NCBI GenBank assembly: GCA_963761615.1
Contig: CAVXGU010000003.1
Span: 2,356,001-2,420,000 of the forward strand
Length of the DNA: 64,000 bases
Direction: 5' to 3'
DNA from: CAVXGU01 sp963761615
GTDB lineage: Bacteria > Acidobacteriota > Vicinamibacteria > Vicinamibacterales > CAVVIG01
The notes beneath the pieces are model-generated. The model made no database searches, was not told where the DNA came from, and was given only the letters and a program-made list of their open reading frames with translations. The translations under genes and the position numbers were made by a program. Positions 1-7,804 of the stretch are shown here, piece after piece; position 1 is the stretch's first letter, and each line of letters opens with the position of its first letter.

Positions 1-337
1 GCGAGATCCGCACGCGCGCCGTCTCGGCGCCGAGCGACTCCGATCGCTCGACCGCGACCGCCGCCACGGGCCCGGCGCCGCCGGGCTCCACGGCGTTCAC
101 CGCGCCCGACACGTCCATGTTGCGGCACTCGACGAGCACCGTCAGCGGATCGGGCCGGGTCGCGATGTAGGGCACCGGCGCGCTCGACTCGATCACGAGC
201 GACACGGCGTCCTTGTCGACCTGCGTGCTGACGCGTTGGAGATGGGCGTCGACGCCGGGGCTGAACGCGCGACCCGTGGTCGCGGCGAGCATGCCGGTCA
301 GTACGACGCCGAGCAAGAGGGCCCAGCCCTTCCTCAC
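1..337 (-). CDS. pilQ: Type IV pilus secretin PilQ, N-terminal part
   Basis: PilQ is the outer-membrane secretin through which the type IV pilus exits. Only the N-terminus is here; the gene runs off the left edge. Translation from GTG at 337 gives a Sec signal peptide (positive residues, then a run of Leu/Val/Ala) followed by an AMIN-type domain with the usual strand pattern around VSLVIESSAP and PDPLTVLVE. AMIN domains bind peptidoglycan. It lies 6 bases after the pilP stop in a pilMNOPQ series, which supports the name. The secretin domain is outside the window, so identity rests on order plus AMIN. Confidence 0.85.
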   Translation of the reverse strand, partial: MRKGWALLLGVVLTGMLAATTGRAFSPGVDAHLQRVSTQVDKDAVSLVIESSAPVPYIATRPDPLTVLVECRNMDVSGAVNAVEPGGAGPVAAVAVERSESLGAETARVRIS

Positions 338-343
338 GATGAC

Positions 344-862
344 TTACTCCTTGGCCTGTTCGAACGACCGCAGCAGCTTCCGGACTTCCCGCGTCGGCAC
401 GAGCGACAGCGGATCGTTGACTTCCTGGACGATCACCAACCCCTGCGACGTGATGGTCTTGATGGTGCCGTCGAGGAGCTTGTCTCCCTGGTGCACGATG
501 TACGTCTTCTTGTCCGGCCCCTGAATCATGGCGACCATCTCGTCGCCCTTCTGCAGGGTGCCCCGGACGCTGATCTCGGCGACGCTGAGCCCGGCGGCGC
601 CCTCCGCCTTCTGGGAGGGGACGCGCGCCGCCGGCCCCTCGGTCAGCAGGCTGATGAAGGGATCGCGCCGGCCCTCGGGCTGGTACGTGTAGGTCTCGGC
701 GGGCGGCGGCGCCGCGGGCGGCGGGGTCTGCGCCTTCGCCCCGGGAGCCTGCGTCACCCGGGCCGGCGGCTGGGCCTGCCCGCCGCGCGCCGGGGCCTGG
801 GCCGCCGAGGCGGAGACCGCCAGCGACAGCGCGGCGAGCGCGATCAGGACGTGACCGCGCAT
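344..862 (-). CDS. pilP: Type IV pilus assembly protein PilP
   Basis: PilP is the periplasmic protein linking the PilNO inner-membrane pair to the PilQ secretin. The 172-residue product has a signal peptide at residues 1-22, a low-complexity Ala/Pro/Gln linker to about residue 60, and the family hallmark YQPEGRRDPF before the beta-rich domain. No lipobox Cys is visible, so it looks like a secreted protein with no lipid anchor, unlike many proteobacterial PilP. The ATG shares its A with the pilO stop (TGATG), implying translational coupling. A longer in-frame extension upstream only shadows pilO. Confidence 0.9.
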   Translation of the reverse strand: MRGHVLIALAALSLAVSASAAQAPARGGQAQPPARVTQAPGAKAQTPPPAAPPPAETYTYQPEGRRDPFISLLTEGPAARVPSQKAEGAAGLSVAEISVRGTLQKGDEMVAMIQGPDKKTYIVHQGDKLLDGTIKTITSQGLVIVQEVNDPLSLVPTREVRKLLRSFEQAKE

Positions 863-1548
863 CACAGGCCCCCTCGCGCCGGGACGGGCCCGCCACGTGC
901 GGGCGGCGCCCCGCGGGCCCCGCCGCGCCCGGCGGGCGCCGCGCCGCGCGCTCCCCTGGCGCCGCGCTGCGGCGTGGCGTCCGCGGCCGTCCCCTCGACG
1001 AGCACGAACGTCGTGGCCGTGCAGTTCGCCGTGATGCTCGTCGTCGGATCCGGCTTCTGGACCGCCTTCACGTCGAGGTTGCTGATGTTGATGATCCGCG
1101 TGAAGCGCCCGATGCGATCGAAGAAGGTCGCCAGGTTGTGGTACGTGCCCTGGAGCGCGAGCTGAATGGGCCACTCCGCGTGCAGCGGCTGCACCACCGT
1201 GGGCTGCGGGCGGAAGTTGGTGATCACGAGGTTCGACTGCACCGCCACCGTCTGCATCTGGCGGAGCAGGTCCGCGGCGTCCTTCTCGTCGGGGAGCACC
1301 GCCTTGAGGCTGTTGAGCCGCGCCTGCAGCTCGTTGACCTGGGCCTCGAACTCCGGGAGCTGCTTGGCCGTCGCGAGCCCCTTGGAGATGTCGGCGCGCA
1401 GCGACGCCAGCTGCTGCTGGCGGGCGTGCATGTCCTCCTGGAACGGACGCTCGTAGTAGTAGTAGAAGGCGCCCACACCTGCCAGGGCGAGCACCACGAA
1501 CGCGCCGATCTGCGCGTACCACGGCAGTTTGGTCAGCGTGATGTCCAT
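862..1548 (-). CDS. pilO: Type IV pilus assembly protein PilO
   Basis: Inner-membrane component of the pilus alignment complex, partner of PilN. The 228-residue product has a short cytoplasmic start, one transmembrane segment near residues 13-32, a coiled coil at about 38-80, and a ferredoxin-like periplasmic domain containing LALQGTYHNLATFFDRIGR, typical of PilO. The C-terminus is an unusual Ala/Gly/Arg/Pro-rich tail of about 40 residues (repeated ARGG/APPARGG) that PilO does not normally carry. It starts directly after the pilN stop. Confidence 0.92.
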   Translation of the reverse strand: MDITLTKLPWYAQIGAFVVLALAGVGAFYYYYERPFQEDMHARQQQLASLRADISKGLATAKQLPEFEAQVNELQARLNSLKAVLPDEKDAADLLRQMQTVAVQSNLVITNFRPQPTVVQPLHAEWPIQLALQGTYHNLATFFDRIGRFTRIINISNLDVKAVQKPDPTTSITANCTATTFVLVEGTAADATPQRGARGARGAAPAGRGGARGAPPARGGPVPARGGL

Positions 1549-2145
1549 CTACGAACCCTGCGGCGCCGGCGTGGGCGGCGCGAACTTCGCCTTGATCTCG
1601 AACTTGACCAGGTCGCCCGGCATCTTCTGCGGCATGGGCTGGGCGGTGCTGCTGACGATCTCGATCGAGCGCTCGAAGTAGCCGGTCGCCTGCAGGTTGG
1701 ACACGAAGTCGGTGAGCGCGGTCACCGTCATCGCCTGGCCGTCGATCACGATGTCATCGCCGGTCTCTTTGAGCTCGGTGAGCCACAGCATCGCGGGCAG
1801 CGATCGGCTGATCTGGTCGAGCATCCGGACCGGGCCCGTCTGGTCCCGCCGCAGCTGCTCGATGAGCGCGACGCGCTGCTGCAGCTGGGCGCGCTGCTGC
1901 TCGAACCGCTGCACCTGTTCGATGATCGACCGCAGGCGCGTCGTCTCCTGCTGCGCGGCGCTGATCTGCGCGTCGAGCTCGGCCGACTCCCGGTTGAGCG
2001 TCCAGTAGCGCCAGCCGATGAAGAGGGCCGCCAGGATCAGGATGAGGCTGCAGCCGACCACGAGCTTCTGGCCGGCCTGGAAGGCGACCTTCTTCTTCTT
2101 CTGGGCACGCGCGCGGTCGACAGTGAGCAGGTTGATGCGAATCAC
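1549..2145 (-). CDS. pilN: Type IV pilus assembly protein PilN
   Basis: PilN begins with the family signature MIRINLL, which binds the groove of PilM. It then has a basic stretch, one transmembrane helix around residues 27-46, a coiled coil (to about residue 110) and a periplasmic ferredoxin-like fold. Length (198 aa) is normal. Its ATG overlaps the pilM stop by four bases (ATGA), so PilM and PilN are probably made in a coupled way. It forms a heterodimer with PilO in the inner membrane. Confidence 0.93.
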   Translation of the reverse strand: MIRINLLTVDRARAQKKKKVAFQAGQKLVVGCSLILILAALFIGWRYWTLNRESAELDAQISAAQQETTRLRSIIEQVQRFEQQRAQLQQRVALIEQLRRDQTGPVRMLDQISRSLPAMLWLTELKETGDDIVIDGQAMTVTALTDFVSNLQATGYFERSIEIVSSTAQPMPQKMPGDLVKFEIKAKFAPPTPAPQGS

Positions 2146-3197
2146 CGGTCACCTGCCCGCCTGAGCGCGAGGCCCACCGCGACCGCCGCCGTGGGCACGA
2201 CGCTGTCCGCGTCGAGCACGCCCAGCTTTCCCTGGTCGAACGCGATCTGGCGGAACGGGTCGAACATCTCCACCGGCGCCCCGAACCGCTCCTCGAGCGC
2301 CTGCGCGAAGCCGGCGGTCCGCGAGGATCCGCCGCTCAGCAGGATCCGGTCGATCCGGTCCGACGCCGCCGTCGCCTTGAAGAAGTCGAACGTCTTCTGG
2401 ATCTCGAGCAGCACGTTCTCGGTGACGGCCTTGAGCACCGGCTGGGCCTCGTCGACGGTGGCGCCGTCGACCGGAGTCCCCTTCTTCAGCTGCTCGGCGT
2501 TCTCGAAGGAGAGGTTCAGCTCCTTCTGGATGGCTTCGGTGTAGGCGTTCCCGCCCATCGAGATGTCGCGCGTGAACACCGACTGCCCGCCGCTGACGAT
2601 GTTGATGTTGATGGCGCTCGCTCCGGCATTCAGCAGGACGACCACCTGGGCCGTGTCGAGGCCGTAGTTGACCTCGAAGGCGTTCTGCAGGGCGAAGGCG
2701 TCGACGTCGACCACCACGGGCACGCGCCCCGCCTGGGCGATGACCCCGGTGTAGTCGGCGATCTTCTCTTTCTTGGCGGCCACCAGCAGGACGTCCATCG
2801 TGCCGCCCTCGCCCGCACCCGAGTCGAGGATCTGGTAGTCGAGGTTCACGTCCTGGATGTCGAAGGGGATGTACTGCTCGGCCTCCCACGTGATGGACTC
2901 GCCGAGCTCGGCGGGCGTCATCACGGGCAGGCTGATCTTCTTGACGATGACGGCGTTGCCCGAGAGCGACGCGGCCACGTCCTTGGTCCTGAAGGCCTGG
3001 CTCCCGAACAGACGGCGGATGGCGTCGGCGACGGCCGTGGCGTCGATGATCGCCCCGTCGACGATGCTGTCCGGCGGGACGGGCTCGGTGGCGAGCGCCG
3101 ACACGCGATAGCCCTTTCCATTGGCCTCCAGCTCGACGGCCTTGACCGCGCTGGATCCGATGTCGAGCCCGACTACGGCTTTCCGCTTTCCAAACAC
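2142..3197 (-). CDS. pilM: Type IV pilus assembly ATPase-fold protein PilM
   Basis: PilM is a cytoplasmic actin-like protein that binds the N-terminus of PilN and the pilus motors. The 351-residue product has the actin-fold phosphate loops VVGLDIGSSAVKAVE near the N-terminus and LLSGGSSRTAGF near residue 283. It starts at GTG 3197, preceded by a GGAGTGA Shine-Dalgarno-like stretch about 8 bases upstream. It is the first gene of pilM-N-O-P-Q, so the operon promoter should lie in 3198-3400. Confidence 0.94.
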   Translation of the reverse strand: MFGKRKAVVGLDIGSSAVKAVELEANGKGYRVSALATEPVPPDSIVDGAIIDATAVADAIRRLFGSQAFRTKDVAASLSGNAVIVKKISLPVMTPAELGESITWEAEQYIPFDIQDVNLDYQILDSGAGEGGTMDVLLVAAKKEKIADYTGVIAQAGRVPVVVDVDAFALQNAFEVNYGLDTAQVVVLLNAGASAININIVSGGQSVFTRDISMGGNAYTEAIQKELNLSFENAEQLKKGTPVDGATVDEAQPVLKAVTENVLLEIQKTFDFFKATAASDRIDRILLSGGSSRTAGFAQALEERFGAPVEMFDPFRQIAFDQGKLGVLDADSVVPTAAVAVGLALRRAGDR

Positions 3198-3284
3198 CTG
3201 GCGTCACTCCCCCGGCCTTCGGGCCGATCCGACACAGCCGGCGCGTCTGCGCTGTCCGCAAAGGCGGTACCAAGCGTCCGGCGC

Positions 3285-3298
3285 ACGTGATTTCACGT
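3285..3298. promoter_or_regulatory. Inverted repeat upstream of pilM
   Basis: ACGTGA-TT-TCACGT is a perfect 6-bp inverted repeat with a 2-base centre, about 90 bases upstream of the pilM GTG in the 456-bp divergent region between pilM and rplM. It could be an operator. No clear sigma-70 hexamers for pilM were seen near it, so function is inference. Confidence 0.3.
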
Positions 3299-3533
3299 CT
3301 TTGCGCGCCGAAATCGCGTCGGAGCGCCCGGCGAGCCCGGCCACCCCGTTCGGCGGATTACACTTTCGTGCGTGGATCACAAGAGCGCTTTCTGCCGATC
3401 GCCCCGGTTGCCGATGGTCCACGGCCGCTCCGGGGCGGATACCCCTGCGCTCCCTGTTATCGGCAGGTGGACGGGAAGGCCTAGGGGGCACCCGCGGCGC
3501 ACGTCGAAGCCGCGCCCTGAAGCCGGGGGACTC

Positions 3534-3562
3534 TTGACGTGCCTCACAAAGGCACGTATGAT
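3534..3562 (+). promoter_or_regulatory. rplM-rpsI promoter with palindromic spacer
   Basis: TTGACG (3534-3539), 17-base spacer, TATGAT (3557-3562): a near-consensus sigma-70 promoter, with transcription expected near 3569. An 8-bp inverted repeat, ACGTGCCT (3537-3544) and AGGCACGT (3550-3557), fills the spacer and touches both hexamers. A regulator bound there would occupy the promoter. The leader before rplM is about 85 bases. Apart from this and the pilM-side repeat, nothing else was recognised in 3198-3653. Confidence 0.75.
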
Positions 3563-3653
3563 TTGAGTTTACGGTTGTCTGAACTGTCCCGACCGTGGAC
3601 TCAGGCGGGCCGGGTTCCCCTACAACGGTTGCGCACGGAAGGTACTGTCAGGG

Positions 3654-4085
3654 ATGTCTACGTTCATGGCCCGCGCCGGGCAGACTGAGGCGCGCTGGCA
3701 CGTCATCGACGCCGAAGGTCGGGTGCTCGGACGCATCGCGACCACGGCGGCCCGTCTGCTCCAGGGCAAGCACAAGGCCGGCTACACGCCGTTCCTCGAT
3801 ACCGGCGATCACGTCGTCGTCGTCAACGCGGCCAAGGTGAAGCTCACCGGCCACAAGGAAGATCAGAAGATCTACCGGCAGCACAGCGGCTACGAAGGCG
3901 GTCTGCGCGAGGAGCGCGCCCGCATCGTCCGCCAGCGCCATCCGGAGCGCCTGGTCGAGGAAGCCGTCCGCGGCATGCTGCCGAAGACGAAGCTCGGCGA
4001 GGCGATGTATCGCAAACTGAAGGTGTACGCCGGTCCGGATCATCCGCACGCGGCGCAGAAGCCCTCCAAGCTCGAGGTCGCGTAA
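3654..4085 (+). CDS. rplM: 50S ribosomal protein L13
   Basis: Large-subunit protein uL13. The 143-residue product carries the family core: WHVIDAEGRVLGRIAT at the N-terminus, a central GDHVVVVNA strand, the KIYRQHSGYEGGL loop and the RGMLPK motif. A few extra residues precede the core. ATG 3654 follows a CAGGG stretch. The rpsI start lies one base after its stop, the classic rplM-rpsI pair, driven by the promoter at 3534-3562. Confidence 0.97.
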   Translation: MSTFMARAGQTEARWHVIDAEGRVLGRIATTAARLLQGKHKAGYTPFLDTGDHVVVVNAAKVKLTGHKEDQKIYRQHSGYEGGLREERARIVRQRHPERLVEEAVRGMLPKTKLGEAMYRKLKVYAGPDHPHAAQKPSKLEVA

Positions 4086-4086
4086 C

Positions 4087-4479
4087 GTGGCAGCCGTTCA
4101 ATACTATGGAACCGGGCGCCGGAAGACTTCCACCGCCCGCGTGTTTCTCCGCCCCGGCACCGGGGCCATCCAGATCAACCACCGGGCATTCGACGCGTTC
4201 TTCCCCACCGAGGCCCTGCGCACCCAGATCCGCCAGCCCCTGCGGCTCACCGAGACCGCCGACAAGTTCGACGTGCTGGCGACGGTCGCCGGCGGCGGCG
4301 TGTCGGGACAGGCGGGCGCGGTCCGGCTCGGGATCGCGCGCGCGCTCGTCGAATACAACCTGGAGCTACGGAAGGCCCTGAAGACCGAGGGGCTCCTCAC
4401 GCGCGACGCACGCGCGAAGGAACGCAAGAAGTACGGCATGGCGGGAGCGCGCAAGCGCTTCCAGTTCAGCAAGCGCTAA
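4087..4479 (+). CDS. rpsI: 30S ribosomal protein S9
   Basis: Small-subunit protein uS9, 130 aa. Its N-terminus YYGTGRRKTSTARV and C-terminal KKYGMAGARKRFQFSKR are diagnostic; the C-terminal Lys-Arg tail reaches the ribosomal P site. GTG start immediately after the rplM stop, consistent with coupled translation. Confidence 0.97.
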   Translation: MAAVQYYGTGRRKTSTARVFLRPGTGAIQINHRAFDAFFPTEALRTQIRQPLRLTETADKFDVLATVAGGGVSGQAGAVRLGIARALVEYNLELRKALKTEGLLTRDARAKERKKYGMAGARKRFQFSKR

Positions 4480-4497
4480 CTATTTCCTGGAGGAAGC

Positions 4498-5298
4498 TTG
4501 GCCGCGATCGCGATGCAGGATCTGCTGGAAGCCGGAGTTCACTTCGGCCACCAGACCAAACGCTGGAATCCGAAGATGAAGGAGTACATCTTCGGCGAAC
4601 GGAACGGCATCTACATCATCGATCTCGGCAAGACGGTGAAGCTGTTCCGCGAGGCCGAGGAATTCGTCACGAACCTCGCCGCGGACGGCCGGACGCTCCT
4701 CTTCGTCGGCACGAAGCGCCAGGCACAGGACGTGATCGCGGAAGAAGCGCAGCGCTGCGGTATGTTCTTCGTGAACGAGCGCTGGCTCGGCGGGCTCCTG
4801 ACCAACTTCGCCACGATTCAGCGTAGCCTCGGCCGGCTGCGCGACATCGAGGCCATGGCCACCGACGGGCGCTACGACACGCTCTCCAAGAAGGAAATCG
4901 CCCGCAACGAGAAGGAGCGGCGCAAGCTGCAGCGCAACCTCGAAGGCATCCGCGGGATGGCGCGGCTGCCCGACGCGGTGTTCATCGTGGACACCAAGAA
5001 GGAGAAGATCGCCGTCGACGAGGCGCGCAAGTTGAAGATCCCGGTGATCGGGATCGTCGACACCAATTGCGACCCCGACGAGGTCGACTACGTGATTCCG
5101 GGGAACGACGACGCCCTCCGGTCGATCCGCCTCTTCGCGGGCCGGATCGCCGATGCGGTGCTCTCGGGCCGCGGCGTCAAGGAGTCGGCCGAGGCCGAAA
5201 CGACGCGGGAGGGCGGCGACGACGCCGCCGGCGACGACAGCCGCCGGCAGGCCAAGGCTGCCCGCCGGCCGCGCGAGGCCGCGCCGGCGTCCGCCTGA
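4498..5298 (+). CDS. rpsB: 30S ribosomal protein S2
   Basis: Small-subunit protein uS2, 266 aa. LLEAGVHFGHQTKRWNPKM, RWLGGLLTNF and PVIGIVDTNCDP are typical S2 blocks. The last 40 residues are an Ala/Arg/Glu-rich extension of low complexity. TTG 4498 is chosen because a good GGAGG lies six to seven bases upstream; the ATG at 4513 is an alternative. It follows rpsI by 18 bases and precedes tsf, the usual rpsB-tsf order. Confidence 0.95.
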   Translation: MAAIAMQDLLEAGVHFGHQTKRWNPKMKEYIFGERNGIYIIDLGKTVKLFREAEEFVTNLAADGRTLLFVGTKRQAQDVIAEEAQRCGMFFVNERWLGGLLTNFATIQRSLGRLRDIEAMATDGRYDTLSKKEIARNEKERRKLQRNLEGIRGMARLPDAVFIVDTKKEKIAVDEARKLKIPVIGIVDTNCDPDEVDYVIPGNDDALRSIRLFAGRIADAVLSGRGVKESAEAETTREGGDDAAGDDSRRQAKAARRPREAAPASA

Positions 5299-5331
5299 GC
5301 GTCCCGCCCCTTCCCCGACGCGTTCCCGTCG

Positions 5332-5355
5332 AACGCCGGCCCCGGGGCCGGCGTT
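5332..5355 (+). terminator. Hairpin between rpsB and tsf
   Basis: AACGCCGGCCCC (5332-5343) is followed at once by its exact complement GGGGCCGGCGTT, then TTC. The GC-rich stem has only a short T run, so it is more likely an attenuator or partial terminator controlling the rpsB:tsf ratio than a complete stop. Confidence 0.5.
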
Positions 5356-5441
5356 TCGATGTACGCGACGTTTCGCGGCCCGTCCGGCCCGCGCGGCGCT
5401 GACGCCGTCGGCCGTCCGGCCCCTCAATTACGGAGAACCGC

Positions 5442-6311
5442 ATGGCAGTCACGATTACGGCAGACATGGTCAAGAAGCTCCGCGAGCAGACCGGCGCGGG
5501 CATGATGGAGTGCAAGGCGGCCCTCGCCGAGGCCCAGGGCAACTTCGAGGAGGCGAACACCATCCTCCGCAAGCGCGGCCTCGCCAGCGCGGCGAAGAAG
5601 GCCGGTCGCGCGACGAGCGAGGGGCTCATCGCCCATCGCCTGTCCCCGGACGCCTCGGTCGGGATCCTCGCGGAGATCAACTGCGAGTCCGACTTCGTCG
5701 CCCGCACCGATGACTTCCAGCGCCTCATGGCGGACGTGCTCACCGAGATCGAGACCGCGGGCGAGGCGGCGACCGAGGCGTGGCTGAAGGACCCGGCGGG
5801 CCCGGTGGCGCGGAGCGTCGCGGCCGCCATCGCCAAAATGGGCGAGAACATGGCCGTGCCGCGCTTCGTGCGCTATGCGGGCGGCGGACTCGTCGGCCAG
5901 TACATCCACCTGGGCGGCAAGATCGGGGTGCAGGTCGAGTTCGGCGGCGTCACGCCGGAGGTCGCGGGCCGCGACGAGCTCGCCACGCTGGTCAAGGAGG
6001 TCGCAATGCAGGTCGCCGCCGCCAGCCCGGCGTACGTCTCGCGCGCGGCGGTGCCCGCCGACGTCCTCGACAAGGAGCGCAGCATCTACCGCGCGCAGGT
6101 CGAGGGCCAGGGCAAGCCCGCGGCGGTGGTCGACAAGATCGTCGAAGGCAAGCTGGGCAGCTTCTACAGCCAGATGGTCCTGCCGGATCAACCCTGGGTG
6201 CGGGACCCGAAGAAGAGCATCGCCGACGTGCTGGCCGAGACGAACACGGCGCTCGGCGCACAAGTGACGATCACGCGCTTCGTCCGCCTCAAGGTCGGCG
6301 AGGCCGCCTAG
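5442..6311 (+). CDS. tsf: Translation elongation factor Ts
   Basis: EF-Ts, the nucleotide exchange factor for EF-Tu. The N-terminal UBA-like domain reads VKKLREQTGAGMMECKAAL. The core contains INCESDFVART and YIHLGGKIGVQVEF, and the C-terminus has KSIADVLAETN. Length 289 aa is normal. ATG 5442 has GGAGAA about six bases upstream. It is separated from rpsB by a 143-base gap that contains a strong hairpin. Confidence 0.97.
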   Translation: MAVTITADMVKKLREQTGAGMMECKAALAEAQGNFEEANTILRKRGLASAAKKAGRATSEGLIAHRLSPDASVGILAEINCESDFVARTDDFQRLMADVLTEIETAGEAATEAWLKDPAGPVARSVAAAIAKMGENMAVPRFVRYAGGGLVGQYIHLGGKIGVQVEFGGVTPEVAGRDELATLVKEVAMQVAAASPAYVSRAAVPADVLDKERSIYRAQVEGQGKPAAVVDKIVEGKLGSFYSQMVLPDQPWVRDPKKSIADVLAETNTALGAQVTITRFVRLKVGEAA

Positions 6312-6316
6312 CGCGC

Positions 6317-6322
6317 TATAAT
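6317..6322 (+). promoter_or_regulatory. -10 element close to the pyrH start
   Basis: A perfect TATAAT ends 8 bases before the pyrH GTG. Transcription would begin about 2 bases upstream of the start codon, giving an almost leaderless mRNA. No Shine-Dalgarno sequence is present. No good -35 hexamer is visible, so this is a prediction from the -10 alone. Confidence 0.45.
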
Positions 6323-6330
6323 CGTCGGCC

Positions 6331-7047
6331 GTGACGCCCGCGTACAAGCGTATCCTCCTGAAGCTCTCCGGCGAAGCCCTGATGGGCGACCAGGCGTACG
6401 GGATCGACCCGGGCGTCGCGGCGCAGATCGCGCGAGACATCTCCGACATCCAGGCGATGGGCGTGGAAGTCGCGATCGTCATCGGCGGCGGCAACATCTT
6501 CCGCGGCGTGGCGGCCAGCGCGCGGGGCATGGACCGCGCCACCGCCGACTACATGGGCATGCTCGCCACCGTGATCAATGCCCTCGCCCTGCAGGACGCG
6601 CTCGAGCAGCAGAACGTCGTGACGCGCGTCGTGACCGCCATCGAGATGCGGGCGGTCGCCGAGCCGTTCATCCGCCGGCGCGCCATCCGCCATCTCGAAA
6701 AGGGGCGGGTCGTGGTGTTCGGCGCGGGCACGGGCAATCCCTACTTCAGCACCGATACGGCGGCGGCGCTCCGGGCCATGGAAATCAAGGCCGACGTCAT
6801 CCTGAAGGCCACCAAGGTCGACGGCATCTACGACGCCGACCCGATGCTCCACCCCGACGCCACCCGCTTCGACCGGATCTCGTACCTCCAGGTCCTCGAA
6901 CAGGGCCTGAAGGTGATGGACGCCACGGCGATCTCGCTTTGCATGGACAACCGGCTGCCGATCGTCGTCTTCAACCTCCGAACGCCTGGCAACATCCGGC
7001 GGGCCATCGTGGGCGACCCCGTCGGCAGCGTGGTCACGGCTTCGTGA
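6331..7047 (+). CDS. pyrH: UMP kinase
   Basis: Phosphorylates UMP to UDP in pyrimidine nucleotide synthesis; bacterial hexameric amino-acid-kinase fold. LLKLSGEALMG at the N-terminus, VIGGGNIFRG, the acidic TKVDGIYDADP loop and GTGNPYFSTD are family motifs. 238 aa, normal length. Start is GTG 6331 with no upstream Shine-Dalgarno but a perfect -10 hexamer at 6317-6322. It lies between tsf and frr, the common rpsB-tsf-pyrH-frr order. Confidence 0.96.
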   Translation: MTPAYKRILLKLSGEALMGDQAYGIDPGVAAQIARDISDIQAMGVEVAIVIGGGNIFRGVAASARGMDRATADYMGMLATVINALALQDALEQQNVVTRVVTAIEMRAVAEPFIRRRAIRHLEKGRVVVFGAGTGNPYFSTDTAAALRAMEIKADVILKATKVDGIYDADPMLHPDATRFDRISYLQVLEQGLKVMDATAISLCMDNRLPIVVFNLRTPGNIRRAIVGDPVGSVVTAS

Positions 7048-7126
7048 GAGCGATGGGAACCGAGGCGCTCGAGACCAGTGGCCCGGTCCCCCCGTGCCTC
7101 CGTTCGTAGCTTCAGAGGATGCCCCT

Positions 7127-7690
7127 GTGAGCGACCTGAAAACCCTCTTCCTCGACGTCAACACCCGGATGAACGCCGCGATCGATCATGTCACGCACGA
7201 GATCGCGGGCGTGCGCACGGGGCGCGCCTCGGTGACGATCCTGGACGGTGTCCACGTGGAGGCGTACGGCACGCAGATGCCGCTCAATCAGCTCGCGAGC
7301 CTCTCGGTGCCCGAGCCGACGCTCATCGTTGCCCAGCCCTTCGACCCCTCGCAGTTGGGCGCGATCGAGAAGGCGATCCGGGCCTCGGACCTCGGCCTGA
7401 ATCCCGCCAACGACGGCAAGGTGGTCCGCATTCCGATTCCGGCGCTCACCGACGAGCGCCGCAAGGAGCTCTCCCGGCACGTTCACCGGATCTCGGAGGA
7501 GGGCCGCAACAGCGTGCGCCAGGTCCGGCGGGACGCCAACGATCGGCTGAAGAAGCTCCTCAAGGACCACGCGATCTCCGAGGACGACGAGCGGAAGAGC
7601 CTCGACGAGGTGCAGCGCCTCACCGACCAGCACGTCAAGTCAATCGACGAGCTGCAGAGGAAGAAGGACCAGGAGCTGCTCGGACACTGA
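7127..7690 (+). CDS. frr: Ribosome recycling factor
   Basis: Splits post-termination ribosomes together with EF-G. The 187-residue product matches the usual ~185 aa. It shows GVRTGRAS near residue 30, the LNQLASLSVPEP block, NDGKVVRIPIPALTDERR and the C-terminal helical hairpin ending KKDQELL. GTG 7127 is preferred over an upstream GTG at 7094 because AGAGGA lies about 8 bases before it and the resulting length fits the family. A long inverted repeat follows the stop. Confidence 0.95.
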   Translation: MSDLKTLFLDVNTRMNAAIDHVTHEIAGVRTGRASVTILDGVHVEAYGTQMPLNQLASLSVPEPTLIVAQPFDPSQLGAIEKAIRASDLGLNPANDGKVVRIPIPALTDERRKELSRHVHRISEEGRNSVRQVRRDANDRLKKLLKDHAISEDDERKSLDEVQRLTDQHVKSIDELQRKKDQELLGH

Positions 7691-7699
7691 CAGGCGCTC

Positions 7700-7785
7700 G
7701 GCTTTGGGCGCTCGGCTTCGGGCTCGCCGCGGCGGTCCGCTGCATTCGTGATCTGCCCGGAGCCAAAGGCCGAGAGCCCAAAGCC
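7700..7785. repeat. Long imperfect inverted repeat between frr and pfkA
   Basis: Arms 7700-7725 and 7760-7785 pair over 26 positions with only three mismatches (one G-U counted as paired), separated by a 34-base loop. CAGGC (7691-7695) and GCCTG (7797-7801) can extend the stem. The 3' side is a run of AGCCCA-type units. It sits between two convergent genes and may act as a bidirectional terminator, or be a copy of a dispersed palindromic repeat. Confidence 0.7.
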
Positions 7786-7804
7786 CAGAGCCCAGAGCCT
7801 GTGT

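Noticed and set aside
1138..2544. Long plus-strand frames opposite pilMNOP and similar long antisense frames elsewhere
   Set aside because: They are rich in Arg/Gly/Leu/Ala, lack motifs, and lie opposite genes with clear family signatures.
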